In this document: positions 46,508 through 55,413 of the stretch, one piece after another
How positions within the stretch are numbered: position 1 is the stretch's first letter
Layout of the letters: each line of letters opens with the position of its first letter
Assembly: GCF_021404405.1 (NCBI RefSeq)
Contig: NZ_JABFTV010000004.1
Span: 372,001 to 436,000 of the forward strand
Direction: 5' to 3'
DNA from: Billgrantia aerodenitrificans
GTDB lineage: Bacteria > Pseudomonadota > Gammaproteobacteria > Pseudomonadales > Halomonadaceae
DNA: 64,000 nucleotides
Position numbers and translations under genes: made by a program
Notes under the pieces: model-generated
The model's database searches: none
What the model was told of the DNA's origin: nothing
Seen by the model: only the letters and a program-made list of their open reading frames with translations

Positions 46508-47995
46508 ATGATGACTCCCGAACGTTTCCTTGCGCTGGCCGAGGCCGGTTACAACCGCATTCCGGTCACCCGCGAGGTGCTGGCCGATCTCGATACGCCG
46601 CTGTCGACCTATCTCAAGCTGGCCGACGAGCCCTGGACCTTCCTGCTGGAATCGGTGCAGGGCGGCGAAAAGTGGGGACGCTACTCGATCATCGGCCTGC
46701 CTTCTCACGAGCGCATCGAAGTGCGCGGCTTCACTGTCAGCCACGTACGCCAGGGCGAATGCATCGAGCGTGTGGAGGTGGAGGATCCGCTGGCCTGGAT
46801 CGAGGAGTTCCAGGGGCGTTTCCGGGTGCCCAACCTCGATGACCAGCCGCGCTTCGACGGCGGTCTGGTGGGTTACTTCGGCTACGACACCATTCGCTAC
46901 ATCGAACCGCGTCTCAGAGGCGTGGAGAAACCCGATCCGCTGGGCGTGCCCGACATTCTGCTGATGGTGTGCGACGAGCTGGTGGTGTTCGATAACCTCT
47001 CGGGCCGGCTGACGCTGTGGACCCATGCCGACCCCGCCGCTGCGGATGCCTTTGCCACGGCGGTGGCGCGCCTCGAGGGCCTGGAGCGGCGCCTGCGCAG
47101 CGCAGGTGTCCAAGCCGCCAGTCCCGGCACCGGACGCAGCGCGGTGGAAGAGGGACACTTCACCTCGGGCTTCACCGAGGCCGGTTTCAAGGCGGCGGTG
47201 GAGAAGATCAAGGAGTACGTGCTGGCCGGCGACGTCATGCAGTGCGTCCCTTCGCAGCGCATGTCGATTCCCTATCGTGCCTCGCCGCTGGACCTGTACC
47301 GCGCGCTGCGCAGCCTCAACCCCTCGCCCTACATGTTCTTCTTCAACCTGGACGACCACCATGTGGTGGGCTCCTCTCCGGAGATTCTCACCCGGCTGGA
47401 GGAGGGCGAGGTCACGGTACGGCCCATCGCCGGCACCCGGGTGCGCGGCAAGACCGAGGAGGAGGACCGGGCACTCGAGGCCGAGCTGCTGGCCGATCCC
47501 AAGGAGATCGCCGAACACCTCATGCTGATCGACCTGGGGCGCAACGACGTGGGGCGCATCAGCGAGACGGGGTCGGTACAGGTGACCGATCAGATGGCAG
47601 TGGAGCGCTACTCTCACGTGATGCACATCGTTTCCAACGTCACCGGACGCCTGAAGCCGGGCCTCAGCGCCATGGACGTGCTGCGCGCCACCTTCCCGGC
47701 GGGCACGCTTTCGGGGGCACCCAAGATCCGCGCCATGGAAATCATCGACGAGCTGGAGCCGGTCAAGCGCGGCATCTATTCCGGCGCGGTAGGGTATCTT
47801 TCCTGGCACGGCAACATGGACACCGCCATCGCCATTCGTACCGCGGTGATCAAGGATGGTGAGCTACACGTGCAGGCCGGGGCCGGCGTGGTGGCCGATT
47901 CCGTGCCCGAGCTGGAGTGGCAGGAGACGCTCAACAAGGGGCGCGCCATCTTCCGTGCCGTGGCCATGGCCGAGAAGGGCTTGGATAACCTCTAG
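46508..47995 (+). CDS. trpE: Anthranilate synthase component I
   Basis: A 495-residue chorismate-using enzyme. The C-terminal catalytic domain shows [29 protein letters not shown]-x-[13 protein letters not shown] and [11 protein letters not shown]. The N-terminal L-L-E-S-V-Q-G-G is the tryptophan feedback-site pattern (L-L-E-S). It works with TrpG at 49445. GAGGG precedes the ATG. Confidence 0.97.
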   Translation: MMTPERFLALAEAGYNRIPVTREVLADLDTPLSTYLKLADEPWTFLLESVQGGEKWGRYSIIGLPSHERIEVRGFTVSHVRQGECIERVEVEDPLAWIEEFQGRFRVPNLDDQPRFDGGLVGYFGYDTIRYIEPRLRGVEKPDPLGVPDILLMVCDELVVFDNLSGRLTLWTHADPAAADAFATAVARLEGLERRLRSAGVQAASPGTGRSAVEEGHFTSGFTEAGFKAAVEKIKEYVLAGDVMQCVPSQRMSIPYRASPLDLYRALRSLNPSPYMFFFNLDDHHVVGSSPEILTRLEEGEVTVRPIAGTRVRGKTEEEDRALEAELLADPKEIAEHLMLIDLGRNDVGRISETGSVQVTDQMAVERYSHVMHIVSNVTGRLKPGLSAMDVLRATFPAGTLSGAPKIRAMEIIDELEPVKRGIYSGAVGYLSWHGNMDTAIAIRTAVIKDGELHVQAGAGVVADSVPELEWQETLNKGRAIFRAVAMAEKGLDNL

Positions 47996-48035
47996 GCTAG
48001 AACTTTCTTGAATTCTCTACGCTTGGCCATACGGC

Positions 48036-48072
48036 AAACGGCGCCCCTTCGTAGCAGGGGCGCCGTTTGCGA
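48036..48072. terminator. Long hairpin between trpE and the metal-binding protein gene
   Basis: A perfect 15-bp stem (gcaaacggcgcccct / aggggcgccgtttgc) with a 7-base loop lies between the convergent genes. It lacks a clear T-tract but its stability and position suggest bidirectional termination. Confidence 0.7.
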
Positions 48073-48090
48073 ACTGAGACGAGAGATGCC

Positions 48091-49110
48091 TTATGCGTCC
48101 TCGGTGTCGTCCCGCTCTACCTCTTCGTTCTTTTCCACATCTTCACCTTCTGCCGACTCCTCACCCTCTACCGCGTCGGCTTCGGCGTTGCTCTCTTCGG
48201 CTTCGCCCAGCGTCAGAGCGGTGCGGATCAGCTTGGCGTTGTGACGCATCATGGCAACGTAGTTGGTGGCATCGCCATCGGGTTCGCTGAGGGAGTCGAC
48301 ATACAGCGGGCCGGCAATCGGCAGCTCCGTGTCGGCGGCGATGCTGCGAATGTAGCGGTCCGAGAGTGTGCTTTCCCAGAACAGGGCGCCTGGCTGGGCC
48401 TGCTCGATCAAGTCGACGATGCGCATGACCTGCTGGGGCGAGCCCTCGGTTTCGGCATTGCTGCCCCACACGCCGTCATGACGAAAGCCGTAGGCATCGG
48501 CGAAATAGACGAAAGCCGCTTCCGTGGTGATCAGCAAGCGTTGCTCCTCGGGAATCGGCGCGAGTATCTCGCCGATCTCTTCGTGTAGTCGAGCGAGGGT
48601 TTCCCTGGCAGCGGCGGCGCGCGCCTGGAAGTTGTCGGCGGCCTCGGGGTGGAGCTCGCTGAGCTGGTCGGCAATCACCTTCATGTAGGCTGCCACGGCG
48701 CGCGGGTCCATCCACAGGTGCGGGTCGGGCTCGCCGGTGTATTCACCCGTGACGATGGGTTGAGTCGGGTATTCCGTGGCTTCCGCCACCGGCACCAGCG
48801 GTGCCCGGTTGCCCACCGTGGCGTAAACCTGGCGCATCCACTGCTCGAGCTGGTAGCCGTTGTAGAAGACGAGGTCGGCATCCTCCAGGGCAATGAAATT
48901 GTTGGGTGTCAGCTCCCACTCATGGACTTCGGCCCCTACCGGGGTTAGCACCACCAGTTCGATATCGTTACCGCCGACTTTGTTGACCAGGTCGCCAAGA
49001 ATCGAGAAGCTGGCGACCACTTTGGGATTGGCTGCCGCTGCCGTAACGCTGCCGACCATGGCGGCTAGAGGCAGGGTCAGCCAGATACAGGCACGGCGGG
49101 TAAAGCGCAT
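48091..49110 (-). CDS. Metal ABC transporter substrate-binding protein (Mn/Fe/Zn cluster A-I)
   Basis: A 339-residue periplasmic binding protein with signal peptide (to about residue 26, A-A-A-A-N-P). Metal ligands fit the His-His-Glu-Asp set of PsaA/MntC-type proteins: His63 in E-V-H-E-W, His131 in D-P-H-L-W-M-D-P, Glu197 in T-T-E-A-A-F, and an Asp near 278-280. This suggests Mn or Fe more than Zn, for which a third His is typical. The last 35 residues are an acidic tail. GGAGA precedes ATG 49110. No permease or ATPase gene is nearby. Confidence 0.88.
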   Translation of the reverse strand: MRFTRRACIWLTLPLAAMVGSVTAAAANPKVVASFSILGDLVNKVGGNDIELVVLTPVGAEVHEWELTPNNFIALEDADLVFYNGYQLEQWMRQVYATVGNRAPLVPVAEATEYPTQPIVTGEYTGEPDPHLWMDPRAVAAYMKVIADQLSELHPEAADNFQARAAAARETLARLHEEIGEILAPIPEEQRLLITTEAAFVYFADAYGFRHDGVWGSNAETEGSPQQVMRIVDLIEQAQPGALFWESTLSDRYIRSIAADTELPIAGPLYVDSLSEPDGDATNYVAMMRHNAKLIRTALTLGEAEESNAEADAVEGEESAEGEDVEKNEEVERDDTEDA

Positions 49111-49224
49111 CGTCAATCTCCTTTTCGCGGTAGCGCACTGCCCGATGATAGAGACTGGGAGGTACGCTGGCCAGCCGCGACTGTCCTGGCCGCTGATGAA
49201 CGCGCCGGCCGGGGGCATCTTGCG

Positions 49225-49254
49225 TTGACAGCTCGGCTGCCTGGGCGGCACTAT
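49225..49254 (+). promoter_or_regulatory. Candidate sigma-70 promoter of the trpGD leader
   Basis: A perfect -35 ttgaca (49225-49230) is followed, after 18 bases, by cactat (49249-49254; 3/6 match, including the two most conserved positions). Predicted transcription starts at about 49260-49262, i.e. at the leader-peptide ATG. The rest of the 334-bp gap 49111-49444 is occupied by the leader and attenuator described separately. Confidence 0.5.
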
Positions 49255-49260
49255 TGCGTC

Positions 49261-49311
49261 ATGAACGCAAACGCCTATATGCCGAATTCGATCCAGTGGT
49301 GGCGCTCCTGA
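49261..49311 (+). CDS. trpL: trp leader peptide with tandem Trp codons
   Basis: A 16-codon frame, MNANAYMPNSIQWWRS followed by TGA. Two adjacent TGG codons (49297-49302) just before the end, and the W-W-R-S ending, are the classical sign of a tryptophan attenuation leader peptide. It is followed after 33 bases by a hairpin with a T6 tract. There is no recognisable ribosome binding site; the predicted transcription start coincides with the ATG, so it may be translated as a leaderless frame. Too short for gene callers. Confidence 0.85.
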   Translation: MNANAYMPNSIQWWRS

Positions 49312-49317
49312 GCGAGG

Positions 49318-49366
49318 GGCGGCGCGCTGACGACTGAACGAAATGCCGCCGTCGGGCGGCTTTTTT
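49318..49366 (+). promoter_or_regulatory. trp attenuator (antiterminator / terminator) before trpG
   Basis: gccgcc (49345-49350) can pair either with ggcggc at 49355-49360, giving a terminator stem with gtcg loop followed by tttttt (49361-49366), or with ggcggc at 49318-49323, which would be an antiterminator. The leader peptide with W-W lies just before the first arm. This is the mutual exclusion expected of Trp-tRNA-dependent attenuation. It controls trpG and trpD. Confidence 0.85.
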
Positions 49367-49444
49367 GTGTCCGCAGCAGAACTGCATGGCCGGCCGCGCA
49401 CGACGAAACATTGAAAAGATTCGCTGGAACAGGACCTTCTCGCC

Positions 49445-50029
49445 ATGTCCGTGCTGATGATAGACAACTATGACAGCTTCACCTTCAACGTGGTGCAGTA
49501 TCTTGGCGAACTTGGTGCCGAGGTGGCCACCTATCGCAACGACGCCATCACCCTGGAGCAGATGGAAGCGCTGGCGCCGAGCCATCTGGTGATCTCGCCC
49601 GGTCCTTGCACCCCCAACGAGGCGGGCATCTCGCTGGCTGCCATTCAACACTTCGCCGGTCGTTTGCCGATCCTCGGCATCTGCCTCGGCCATCAGGCGA
49701 TCGGTCAGGTCTACGGTGGCAAGGTGGTACGCGCCCCGCAGGTGATGCACGGCAAGACCTCACGCATCCGCCATAATGGTCTTGGTGTCTTCACCGGCCT
49801 CGAGGATCCGCTGGAGGTCACGCGCTACCATTCACTGGTCGTGGAAGCCGACACGCTGCCCGAGTGCCTCGAGGTGACCTCCTGGACCGACGATGACGAC
49901 GTGACCCCCGGTCTGATCATGGGGCTGCGTCACCGTGAGCTGGATATCGAAGGCGTGCAGTTCCACCCGGAGTCGATTCTGACGCGTCAGGGGCATGAGC
50001 TGCTGGCCAATTTTCTCAAGCGCCGCTGA
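49445..50029 (+). CDS. trpG: Anthranilate synthase component II (glutamine amidotransferase)
   Basis: A 194-residue class I glutamine amidotransferase that supplies ammonia to TrpE. The catalytic Cys is in L-G-I-C-L-G-H-Q (about residue 79), with H-x-E in F-H-P-E-S-I-L-T (His about 177). It starts [15 protein letters not shown]. It is followed by trpD after 27 bases. A PabA role is also possible, but the trpD neighbour and attenuator make trpG the better call. Confidence 0.96.
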   Translation: MSVLMIDNYDSFTFNVVQYLGELGAEVATYRNDAITLEQMEALAPSHLVISPGPCTPNEAGISLAAIQHFAGRLPILGICLGHQAIGQVYGGKVVRAPQVMHGKTSRIRHNGLGVFTGLEDPLEVTRYHSLVVEADTLPECLEVTSWTDDDDVTPGLIMGLRHRELDIEGVQFHPESILTRQGHELLANFLKRR

Positions 50030-50056
50030 GCCGCCCGTATAGAGGAGTGCCTGCCC

Positions 50057-51079
50057 ATGCAGATGCGAGACGCCATTGCCGCGGTGATGCGCCGTGAAAA
50101 CCTTAGTTTCGACCAGACCCATGCCGTCATGCAGCAGATCATGACCGGCGAGGCCAGCGATGCGCAGATCGGCGGTTTTCTGGTCGGTCTGGCGATGAAG
50201 GGGGAGACGGCCGAGGAGATCGGTGCCGCCGCCCAGGTGATGCGCGAGCTGATGAAGCGTGTCCACCTTCAGCGCAGCGAGAACGTGGTGGACATCGTCG
50301 GTACCGGCGGCGACGGCGCCAACCTGTTCAACGTCTCGACCGCTTCCAGCTTCGTTGCTGCGGCTGCCGGCGCCCAGGTGGCCAAGCACGGCAATCGCAG
50401 CGTTTCATCCTCTTCGGGCAGCGCCGATCTGTTCGACATGGCGGGCATTCATCTCGACCTCCGGCCGGAGCAGGTGGCGCGCTGCATCGAGCACGTCGGT
50501 GTAGGCTTCATGTTCGCCCCCAACCATCATCCCGCCATGCGCTTTGCCATTGGCCCGCGGCGCGAGATGGGAGTGCGTACCCTGTTCAACATTCTCGGGC
50601 CGTTGACCAACCCCGCCGGTGCGCCGAACCAGGTGCTGGGGGTCTATTCCGCCGAGCTGGTGCCGCTGATGGCCGAAGTGCTGCGTCAGCTCGGCAGCCG
50701 CCACGTCATGGTGGTTCACGCCGAGGACGGACTCGACGAGATCTCCCTGGCTGCGCCGACCCAGGTCGCCGAGCTCAAGGACGGCGAGATTCGTCGTTAC
50801 ACCGTCACGCCCGAGGACTTCGGCATCGAGCGGCAGGCACTGAGCCCCTTGAAGGTGGTCAGCGCCGAAGACAGCTTGCGGCTTGTGCGTGAGGCGCTGG
50901 TGGGCGAGGGGCCGGCGGCCGACATCGTCTCCCTCAACGCCGGAGCGGCCCTCTACTGTGCCGGTATCGCCGATACGTTGAAGGAAGGCGTGATGATGGC
51001 CCAGGACGCCCAGGCCTCCAAGCTGCCGCTGGAAAAGATGAAGGAGCTTGCCGACTTCACCCGCGTGCTGGTTTCCTGA
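50057..51079 (+). CDS. trpD: Anthranilate phosphoribosyltransferase
   Basis: A 340-residue enzyme joining anthranilate and PRPP. The signatures are V-D-I-V-G-T-G-G-D-G-A-N-L-F-N-V-S-T (about residues 78-95), K-H-G-N-R-S-V-S-S-S-S-G-S-A-D and R-T-L-F-N-I-L-G-P-L-T-N-P. AGGAG precedes the ATG. In pseudomonads trpC normally follows at once; here it is 5.3 kb away. Confidence 0.97.
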   Translation: MQMRDAIAAVMRRENLSFDQTHAVMQQIMTGEASDAQIGGFLVGLAMKGETAEEIGAAAQVMRELMKRVHLQRSENVVDIVGTGGDGANLFNVSTASSFVAAAAGAQVAKHGNRSVSSSSGSADLFDMAGIHLDLRPEQVARCIEHVGVGFMFAPNHHPAMRFAIGPRREMGVRTLFNILGPLTNPAGAPNQVLGVYSAELVPLMAEVLRQLGSRHVMVVHAEDGLDEISLAAPTQVAELKDGEIRRYTVTPEDFGIERQALSPLKVVSAEDSLRLVREALVGEGPAADIVSLNAGAALYCAGIADTLKEGVMMAQDAQASKLPLEKMKELADFTRVLVS

Positions 51080-51126
51080 GCCGTGACCTGCAGCGCAGCC
51101 ACGGCCAGCCAAGCGCAGCAAACACC

Positions 51127-51161
51127 AGAGGGGTCGCCATACGGCGTCCCCTCTCGTTTTT
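51127..51161 (+). terminator. Terminator after trpD
   Basis: agagggg-t-cgcc / ggcg-t-cccctct forms a 12-bp stem with one mismatch around atac, followed by cgttttt. A 13-bp sequence, tctcgtttttggc, is then repeated 15 bases further on (51167-51179). Confidence 0.8.
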
Positions 51162-51215
51162 GGCCTTCTCGTTTTTGGCTATGCGTTTCTGGCTATGGCT
51201 TCACCGTTATTCGGG

Positions 51216-53159
51216 TCAAAAGCGATAGGTGGCGCTGAGGCGGAAATCACGGCCGGGGTCGGGCAGGCCGTGAGCAACGTCGCCGGCATCGCCGTAGCTG
51301 GCGTGATCGAAGTACTGTTTGTCGAAGACGTTGTTGACTCGCAGCGACAGCGTCAACTGATCACCGACCAGCGGATGCCAGCTGGCATAGATGTCGTTGA
51401 CGCCATAGCCGGCCTTCTCTGGGTAACCATCGGCCACCTTGGTCAGTCGCTCCGCAAAGCGTCCCGTCCAGCCGAGATCGATATCGTCAGTGGCCTGGAA
51501 GTTCACGTTGGCCACCCAGGTATCGCCGATGCTGGTGCCAATGGCCATATCATCGTCGCTGAGCGGTACACCTTCGAGCTCGGGCCTGGCACGGCTGTAG
51601 GCGAGCGAGGCCTCCAGGCGATCCCAGTCGTAGCCGATCCGGGCGTTGAAGCCACGGGTCTTGAGCTCGCCCAGATTGCCAAGTACGGCAGGCGTGACCT
51701 GACCCACCACGTCGTCGATGCGCGTCTCGAACACTTCCGCCGCCAGATAGAGGTTGCCGTAGCGATAGGTGGCGCCCAGCTCGACGTTCTCGGCGACTTC
51801 TTCCTTGCGATCCTCCGCATTGCGATAATAGTCGAGCACGAACAGCTCCTTGACCTGGGTGCCACGAATGGCGCGCGCCCAGCCGCCATGCAAGGTCAGC
51901 TGTTCGGTGGCGTCGAAGCGCAGGCCCAGGTTGGGGCTCCAGCCGGATTCGCTGAAGGAGTTGCCGGTCAGGTGCTCGTCCAGCTCGAACCAATCATGAC
52001 GCGCACCGGCACTGAGCCGCAGGCGCTCGGTCAACTGATAGTGGTTCTGCAGGTAAAGGCCTACCACGCTACCTTCTTCGCGGTCGGTACCGTACAGAGG
52101 ACTGCGCAGGCGGGCCTCGTCCTTGCGGTAGTCGACACCGTAAGTCAGGGTGAGGTCGCCGACCTGGCTGTGGTTGCGCAGGTCGCCGCCGTGGCTCTGC
52201 ATGGCGCCGATATAGTCGCCGAAGGGGCCATTAATGTGCTCCAGAGATGCCTCGGTGTGATATAGCGTCAGGTCCAGATCGAGCCAGTCATTTTTGCTCG
52301 AGGTGAAGCCGTAGTTCCCGGTCACCGTCTCGCGCACCACTTCCTGGTCGATGGGGGCGTTGCGTGCGCTGGGAATCCAGTGGGGGCGATGCAGGCGATA
52401 GGCTTCGTCCTCGCTGCGCTCGTAGCTCAACCGGAGCCGCTGCTCATCGGTGAGCTGCCCCACCAGCTTGGCGAAGCCGGTGAACCTCTCGCTGCCCGTG
52501 TAGGGCTGAGTGTTGCCGTCGGCATCCTTGTAGTCGCCGTGATCGGTCTGGGTCAGCATGGCCAGGCCGCTCCAGTTATCGGTGAGTCTGCCGTAGAGCG
52601 AAGCGGAGGCCCGGTAGCCATCGGTGTTGCTGAAATAGCCACCTTTCAGCAGTGCGCCGAAGCTCTGGCCTGGACGCAGCAGATCCTCAGGGTCCTTGGT
52701 CACGAAGCGAATGGCGCCACCCAGCGCGCCGGGACCGTTGGTCGCCTCCCCGGCGCCGGCGACGATATCGACCTGCTTGAGCAGCTCCGGCTCGACCACC
52801 AGGCGGCCCTGGTGATGGAACAGATACCCGGACTGAGTGGCTCCGTCCACGGTAACGTTGAGCATGGTGTCTTCCAGCCCACGCACGTAGACCTTTTGAG
52901 CGGCCGGCGCCCCGCCCCCTACGGCGACGTCGGGCATGTCGGCAAAGATATCCTGCAGCTCGGAAGCTTGGCGACGCTCGAGCGCCTCTGCGCTGACGCT
53001 CTGGCCGCTCTCGCTGACACGTTCCCCGGTGATCTGCAGAGTGTCGAGCTGTTGAGGACCGTTTTGGGCCAGTACGGCGGGACTGGCGCTGACAAGAGCA
53101 ATAGCCAGCCACAAGGGATTGAGCGGCCAGGCGTTGCCGCGGGTAGATAGAGATATCAT
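51216..53159 (-). CDS. TonB-dependent outer-membrane receptor
   Basis: A 647-residue receptor. A signal peptide ends near V-L-A (residue 31), a TonB-box-like D-T-L-Q-I-T-G follows at about 39-45, then the plug (V-Y-V-R-G-L-E-D-T-M-L-N-V-T-V-D-G and G-A-L-G-G-A-I-R-F-V-T-K) and a beta-barrel ending in Y-R-F. A Fur-box-like site lies upstream and a two-component system is encoded just before it, so it most likely imports a ferric siderophore. The ligand is not known. Confidence 0.92.
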   Translation of the reverse strand: MISLSTRGNAWPLNPLWLAIALVSASPAVLAQNGPQQLDTLQITGERVSESGQSVSAEALERRQASELQDIFADMPDVAVGGGAPAAQKVYVRGLEDTMLNVTVDGATQSGYLFHHQGRLVVEPELLKQVDIVAGAGEATNGPGALGGAIRFVTKDPEDLLRPGQSFGALLKGGYFSNTDGYRASASLYGRLTDNWSGLAMLTQTDHGDYKDADGNTQPYTGSERFTGFAKLVGQLTDEQRLRLSYERSEDEAYRLHRPHWIPSARNAPIDQEVVRETVTGNYGFTSSKNDWLDLDLTLYHTEASLEHINGPFGDYIGAMQSHGGDLRNHSQVGDLTLTYGVDYRKDEARLRSPLYGTDREEGSVVGLYLQNHYQLTERLRLSAGARHDWFELDEHLTGNSFSESGWSPNLGLRFDATEQLTLHGGWARAIRGTQVKELFVLDYYRNAEDRKEEVAENVELGATYRYGNLYLAAEVFETRIDDVVGQVTPAVLGNLGELKTRGFNARIGYDWDRLEASLAYSRARPELEGVPLSDDDMAIGTSIGDTWVANVNFQATDDIDLGWTGRFAERLTKVADGYPEKAGYGVNDIYASWHPLVGDQLTLSLRVNNVFDKQYFDHASYGDAGDVAHGLPDPGRDFRLSATYRF

Positions 53160-53182
53160 AGAATGATCCGAGCTCCTTTGAG

Positions 53183-53200
53183 TGATAAGTATTCTTATTT
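53183..53200 (-). promoter_or_regulatory. Fur-box-like palindrome upstream of the TonB receptor
   Basis: ataag-tatt-cttat (53185-53198), extended to tgataagtattcttattt, lies 25-40 bases before the receptor start in an AT-rich patch. Its form agrees with the 7-1-7 Fur site. Binding would repress the receptor under iron-rich conditions. Confidence 0.6.
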
Positions 53201-53265
53201 GGAGCGCATTCTTTGTTAGCCGCTATGAAAAGTGAATTGCTTTTACAATTGTTACCTCCTGTACC

Positions 53266-54621
53266 TCATGCCCGCCTCGAGCGGGCTTCAGGAAACCAGA
53301 GCGTCATTCTCAGACCACCCCCGCTGCGGTTCGCGGCGCGAATCCAACCGCCCGCCGCTTCGATCTGTCGGCGCGCCAGGGCCAAGCCCAGGCCGTGGCC
53401 ATCCGGCCGGTCGTCACGGGCCTGAACGGTGCGGTAGAAGGGCGTGAAAATCAGCTCCAATTGGTCGTCGGCCACGCCAGGTCCCTCATCGTCGATAGTG
53501 AGCCGGTAGCCGTCGCCGTCTGGCTGCAGCGTCACCCGGACGTGACCGCCACCTGGGGTATAGAGGCAGGCATTGCGGATCACGTTCTCGATTGCCTGTG
53601 CCAGGGCCCGCTGGCTGCTGCCGCTGATCTCCGCCTGGTCGGGCAGCGAGCTTTCGATGACGTGCGCCGGATATTCATACCGGGCATCTTCGCTGATGCT
53701 GTCGAGTAGGTCGGTGAGGTCCAGGTTGTCGTGATCGAGACTTGGCTGCTCGTTTTCCAGCCAAGCCAGCGTAAGGGCATCTTCCACCAAGCTGCGCATC
53801 ACACGACATTCACGGCGGATGCGAGGCAGGAAGTCTTGCGTGTCGATGCCCTCCTCCGCGCAGCTTACCGCCATGTCGATTCGGGTCAGCGGAGTGCGCA
53901 GTTCATGGGAGAGGTCGGCGATCAGCTGGCGCTGGGTGAGGATGAGGTCGCCGGTACGCTCGGCCATGCGGTCGAAGGTTTCGGCCAGAGCGGTGAGTTC
54001 GTCGCTGCGGTTACCGAGCAGAGGGCGTACCCGAACTCCCAGGTTGCCTTCGCTGAAGGCCCGAGTGGCCAACTCCAACTGACGTAATGGCCCCATCAAG
54101 TAGTGATAGATCACCGATGCGAGCAGCATCAGCACGGCGAGCGGCAAGGCTACCTTGAGTAGCAGCTTGACCTCGGGCAGGTAGGTGCCGGGGCGCATGC
54201 GCTGAGGCAGGGTCACCAGAAAATGAGTGTGGCCATCGGCGAACGTGAGATCCATGATCGGGTTCTCTGTGAAGTAGAGGTGAATCTTCCACTCCACGTT
54301 GCGCCCCAATCGAAACCCCTCCTGGAACTGTGCCGACAGAGTACTTCCCGCCAAAGGCTGGACATCGGAGCGCACCACGGCGGCCCAGGTGTTCTCGCGA
54401 GCCTGTAGCTCCGCGAGCCAGTCGGCCAGAGCCTGCTCGTCGCCGGCATAGTAGAGCTGCTCGGCTGTGGTGCCCCAATGTTTCAAGGTTTGCTGATGCT
54501 GCGCGGCGATGAAACTCATCTTCTGCTCGGTTTCGTCGCCCAGGAAAGTGACCACCCAGACCAGAACCAGAGTACCAAGCGCCAGGGGCCCGCACAGCTT
54601 CCAGAACAGGCGCCTAGTCAC
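53266..54621 (-). CDS. Sensor histidine kinase (PfeS-like)
   Basis: A 451-residue membrane kinase: helix 1 at about residues 11-28, a periplasmic sensor of about 125 residues, helix 2 near 154-172, a HAMP domain (L-R-Q-L-E-L-A-T-R-A-F-S-E-G-N-L), the H-box L-S-H-E-L-R-T-P-L-T-R (His about 239), and an ATPase domain with N-V-I-R-N-A, D-E-G-P-G-V and G-H-G-L-G-L-A-L-A. It overlaps the regulator gene by 4 bases. Together with the receptor it resembles siderophore-sensing systems. Confidence 0.92.
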   Translation of the reverse strand: MTRRLFWKLCGPLALGTLVLVWVVTFLGDETEQKMSFIAAQHQQTLKHWGTTAEQLYYAGDEQALADWLAELQARENTWAAVVRSDVQPLAGSTLSAQFQEGFRLGRNVEWKIHLYFTENPIMDLTFADGHTHFLVTLPQRMRPGTYLPEVKLLLKVALPLAVLMLLASVIYHYLMGPLRQLELATRAFSEGNLGVRVRPLLGNRSDELTALAETFDRMAERTGDLILTQRQLIADLSHELRTPLTRIDMAVSCAEEGIDTQDFLPRIRRECRVMRSLVEDALTLAWLENEQPSLDHDNLDLTDLLDSISEDARYEYPAHVIESSLPDQAEISGSSQRALAQAIENVIRNACLYTPGGGHVRVTLQPDGDGYRLTIDDEGPGVADDQLELIFTPFYRTVQARDDRPDGHGLGLALARRQIEAAGGWIRAANRSGGGLRMTLWFPEARSRRA

Positions 54622-55322
54622 AGGAAGCAGTATCCCTTGCCGTGCACCGTCTGCAGGCGGTCGGCGGCCATTCCCGCCATGGTCAGTTTGCGACGTACCC
54701 GGCTCAGATGCATGTCGAGACTGCGGTCGTAGCGGCTAAACTCGCGCTCCAGCACCAACTGGTACAGATAGGGTTTGCTCAGCACCTCGCCCTGGTGGAG
54801 CGCCAGTGACCAGAGTAGACGGAACTGGATGGGAGTCAGAGCGATGGGAACACCATTGTGACGAACGTCCAGGTTGCCTCGGTCGAGCTTGAGCGAGCCC
54901 AGCGTTAGCTCGTTGGGGTCGCCACGCTGATCGGTATTGCCCAGGGTACGTCGGAGCAGGGCGTCGATACGCAACATGAGTTCGGTGAAGCCAAATGGCT
55001 TGGGCACGTAATCGTCGGCGCCACGACGGTAGCCAAGGATGCGTTCTTCTTCTGCGCCGCAGGCGGTGAGCATCATGACGGGCGTCTGGCGCGTCTTGCG
55101 CAGCCTGTCGAGCACGTCAAAGCCATTCAGCTTTGGCAGCAAGACGTCCAGCAGTATCAGGTCGAAGTGTTGGCCAAGGGCGGAGAGCAGTGCGACTTCA
55201 CCCTCATAGCATTGGCAGGTCCGGTATCCCTTGCTCTCCAGGAGGCTGGCGATCTGCCCGTTGAGCGTTTGGTCGTCCTCGACCACCAGGATATGCGGCC
55301 GGCGTGGTGCGGCTGAGGCCAT
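54618..55322 (-). CDS. OmpR-family response regulator (PfeR-like)
   Basis: A 234-residue regulator. Receiver domain with Asp16/17 in V-V-E-D-D, phospho-acceptor Asp59 in I-L-L-D-V-L-L-P, Thr86 and Lys108 in Y-V-P-K-P-F; then a winged-helix DNA-binding domain (L-T-P-I-Q-F-R-L-L, D-R-S-L-D-M-H-L-S-R-V-R-R-K-L). The start at 55322 has GGAG about 10 bases upstream; the frame continues to 55385 but crosses the Fur-box-like palindrome. First gene of the regulator-kinase pair. Confidence 0.92.
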   Translation of the reverse strand: MASAAPRRPHILVVEDDQTLNGQIASLLESKGYRTCQCYEGEVALLSALGQHFDLILLDVLLPKLNGFDVLDRLRKTRQTPVMMLTACGAEEERILGYRRGADDYVPKPFGFTELMLRIDALLRRTLGNTDQRGDPNELTLGSLKLDRGNLDVRHNGVPIALTPIQFRLLWSLALHQGEVLSKPYLYQLVLEREFSRYDRSLDMHLSRVRRKLTMAGMAADRLQTVHGKGYCFL

Positions 55323-55342
55323 TGGCCCTACACTCCATGTGT

Positions 55343-55363
55343 ATACGATAATCGTTATCGTAT
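55343..55363 (-). promoter_or_regulatory. Fur-box-like palindrome upstream of the response regulator
   Basis: atacgataa-tcg-ttatcgtat is a perfect 9-bp inverted repeat with a gataat...ttatc core, close to the Fur consensus, 21-41 bases before the regulator start. It implies that the two-component genes are induced by iron limitation. Confidence 0.75.
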
Positions 55364-55413
55364 GCCGTGAAAGTGCAAATGACAATATGTCTCATATTGG
55401 CGGCAATAAGGGG

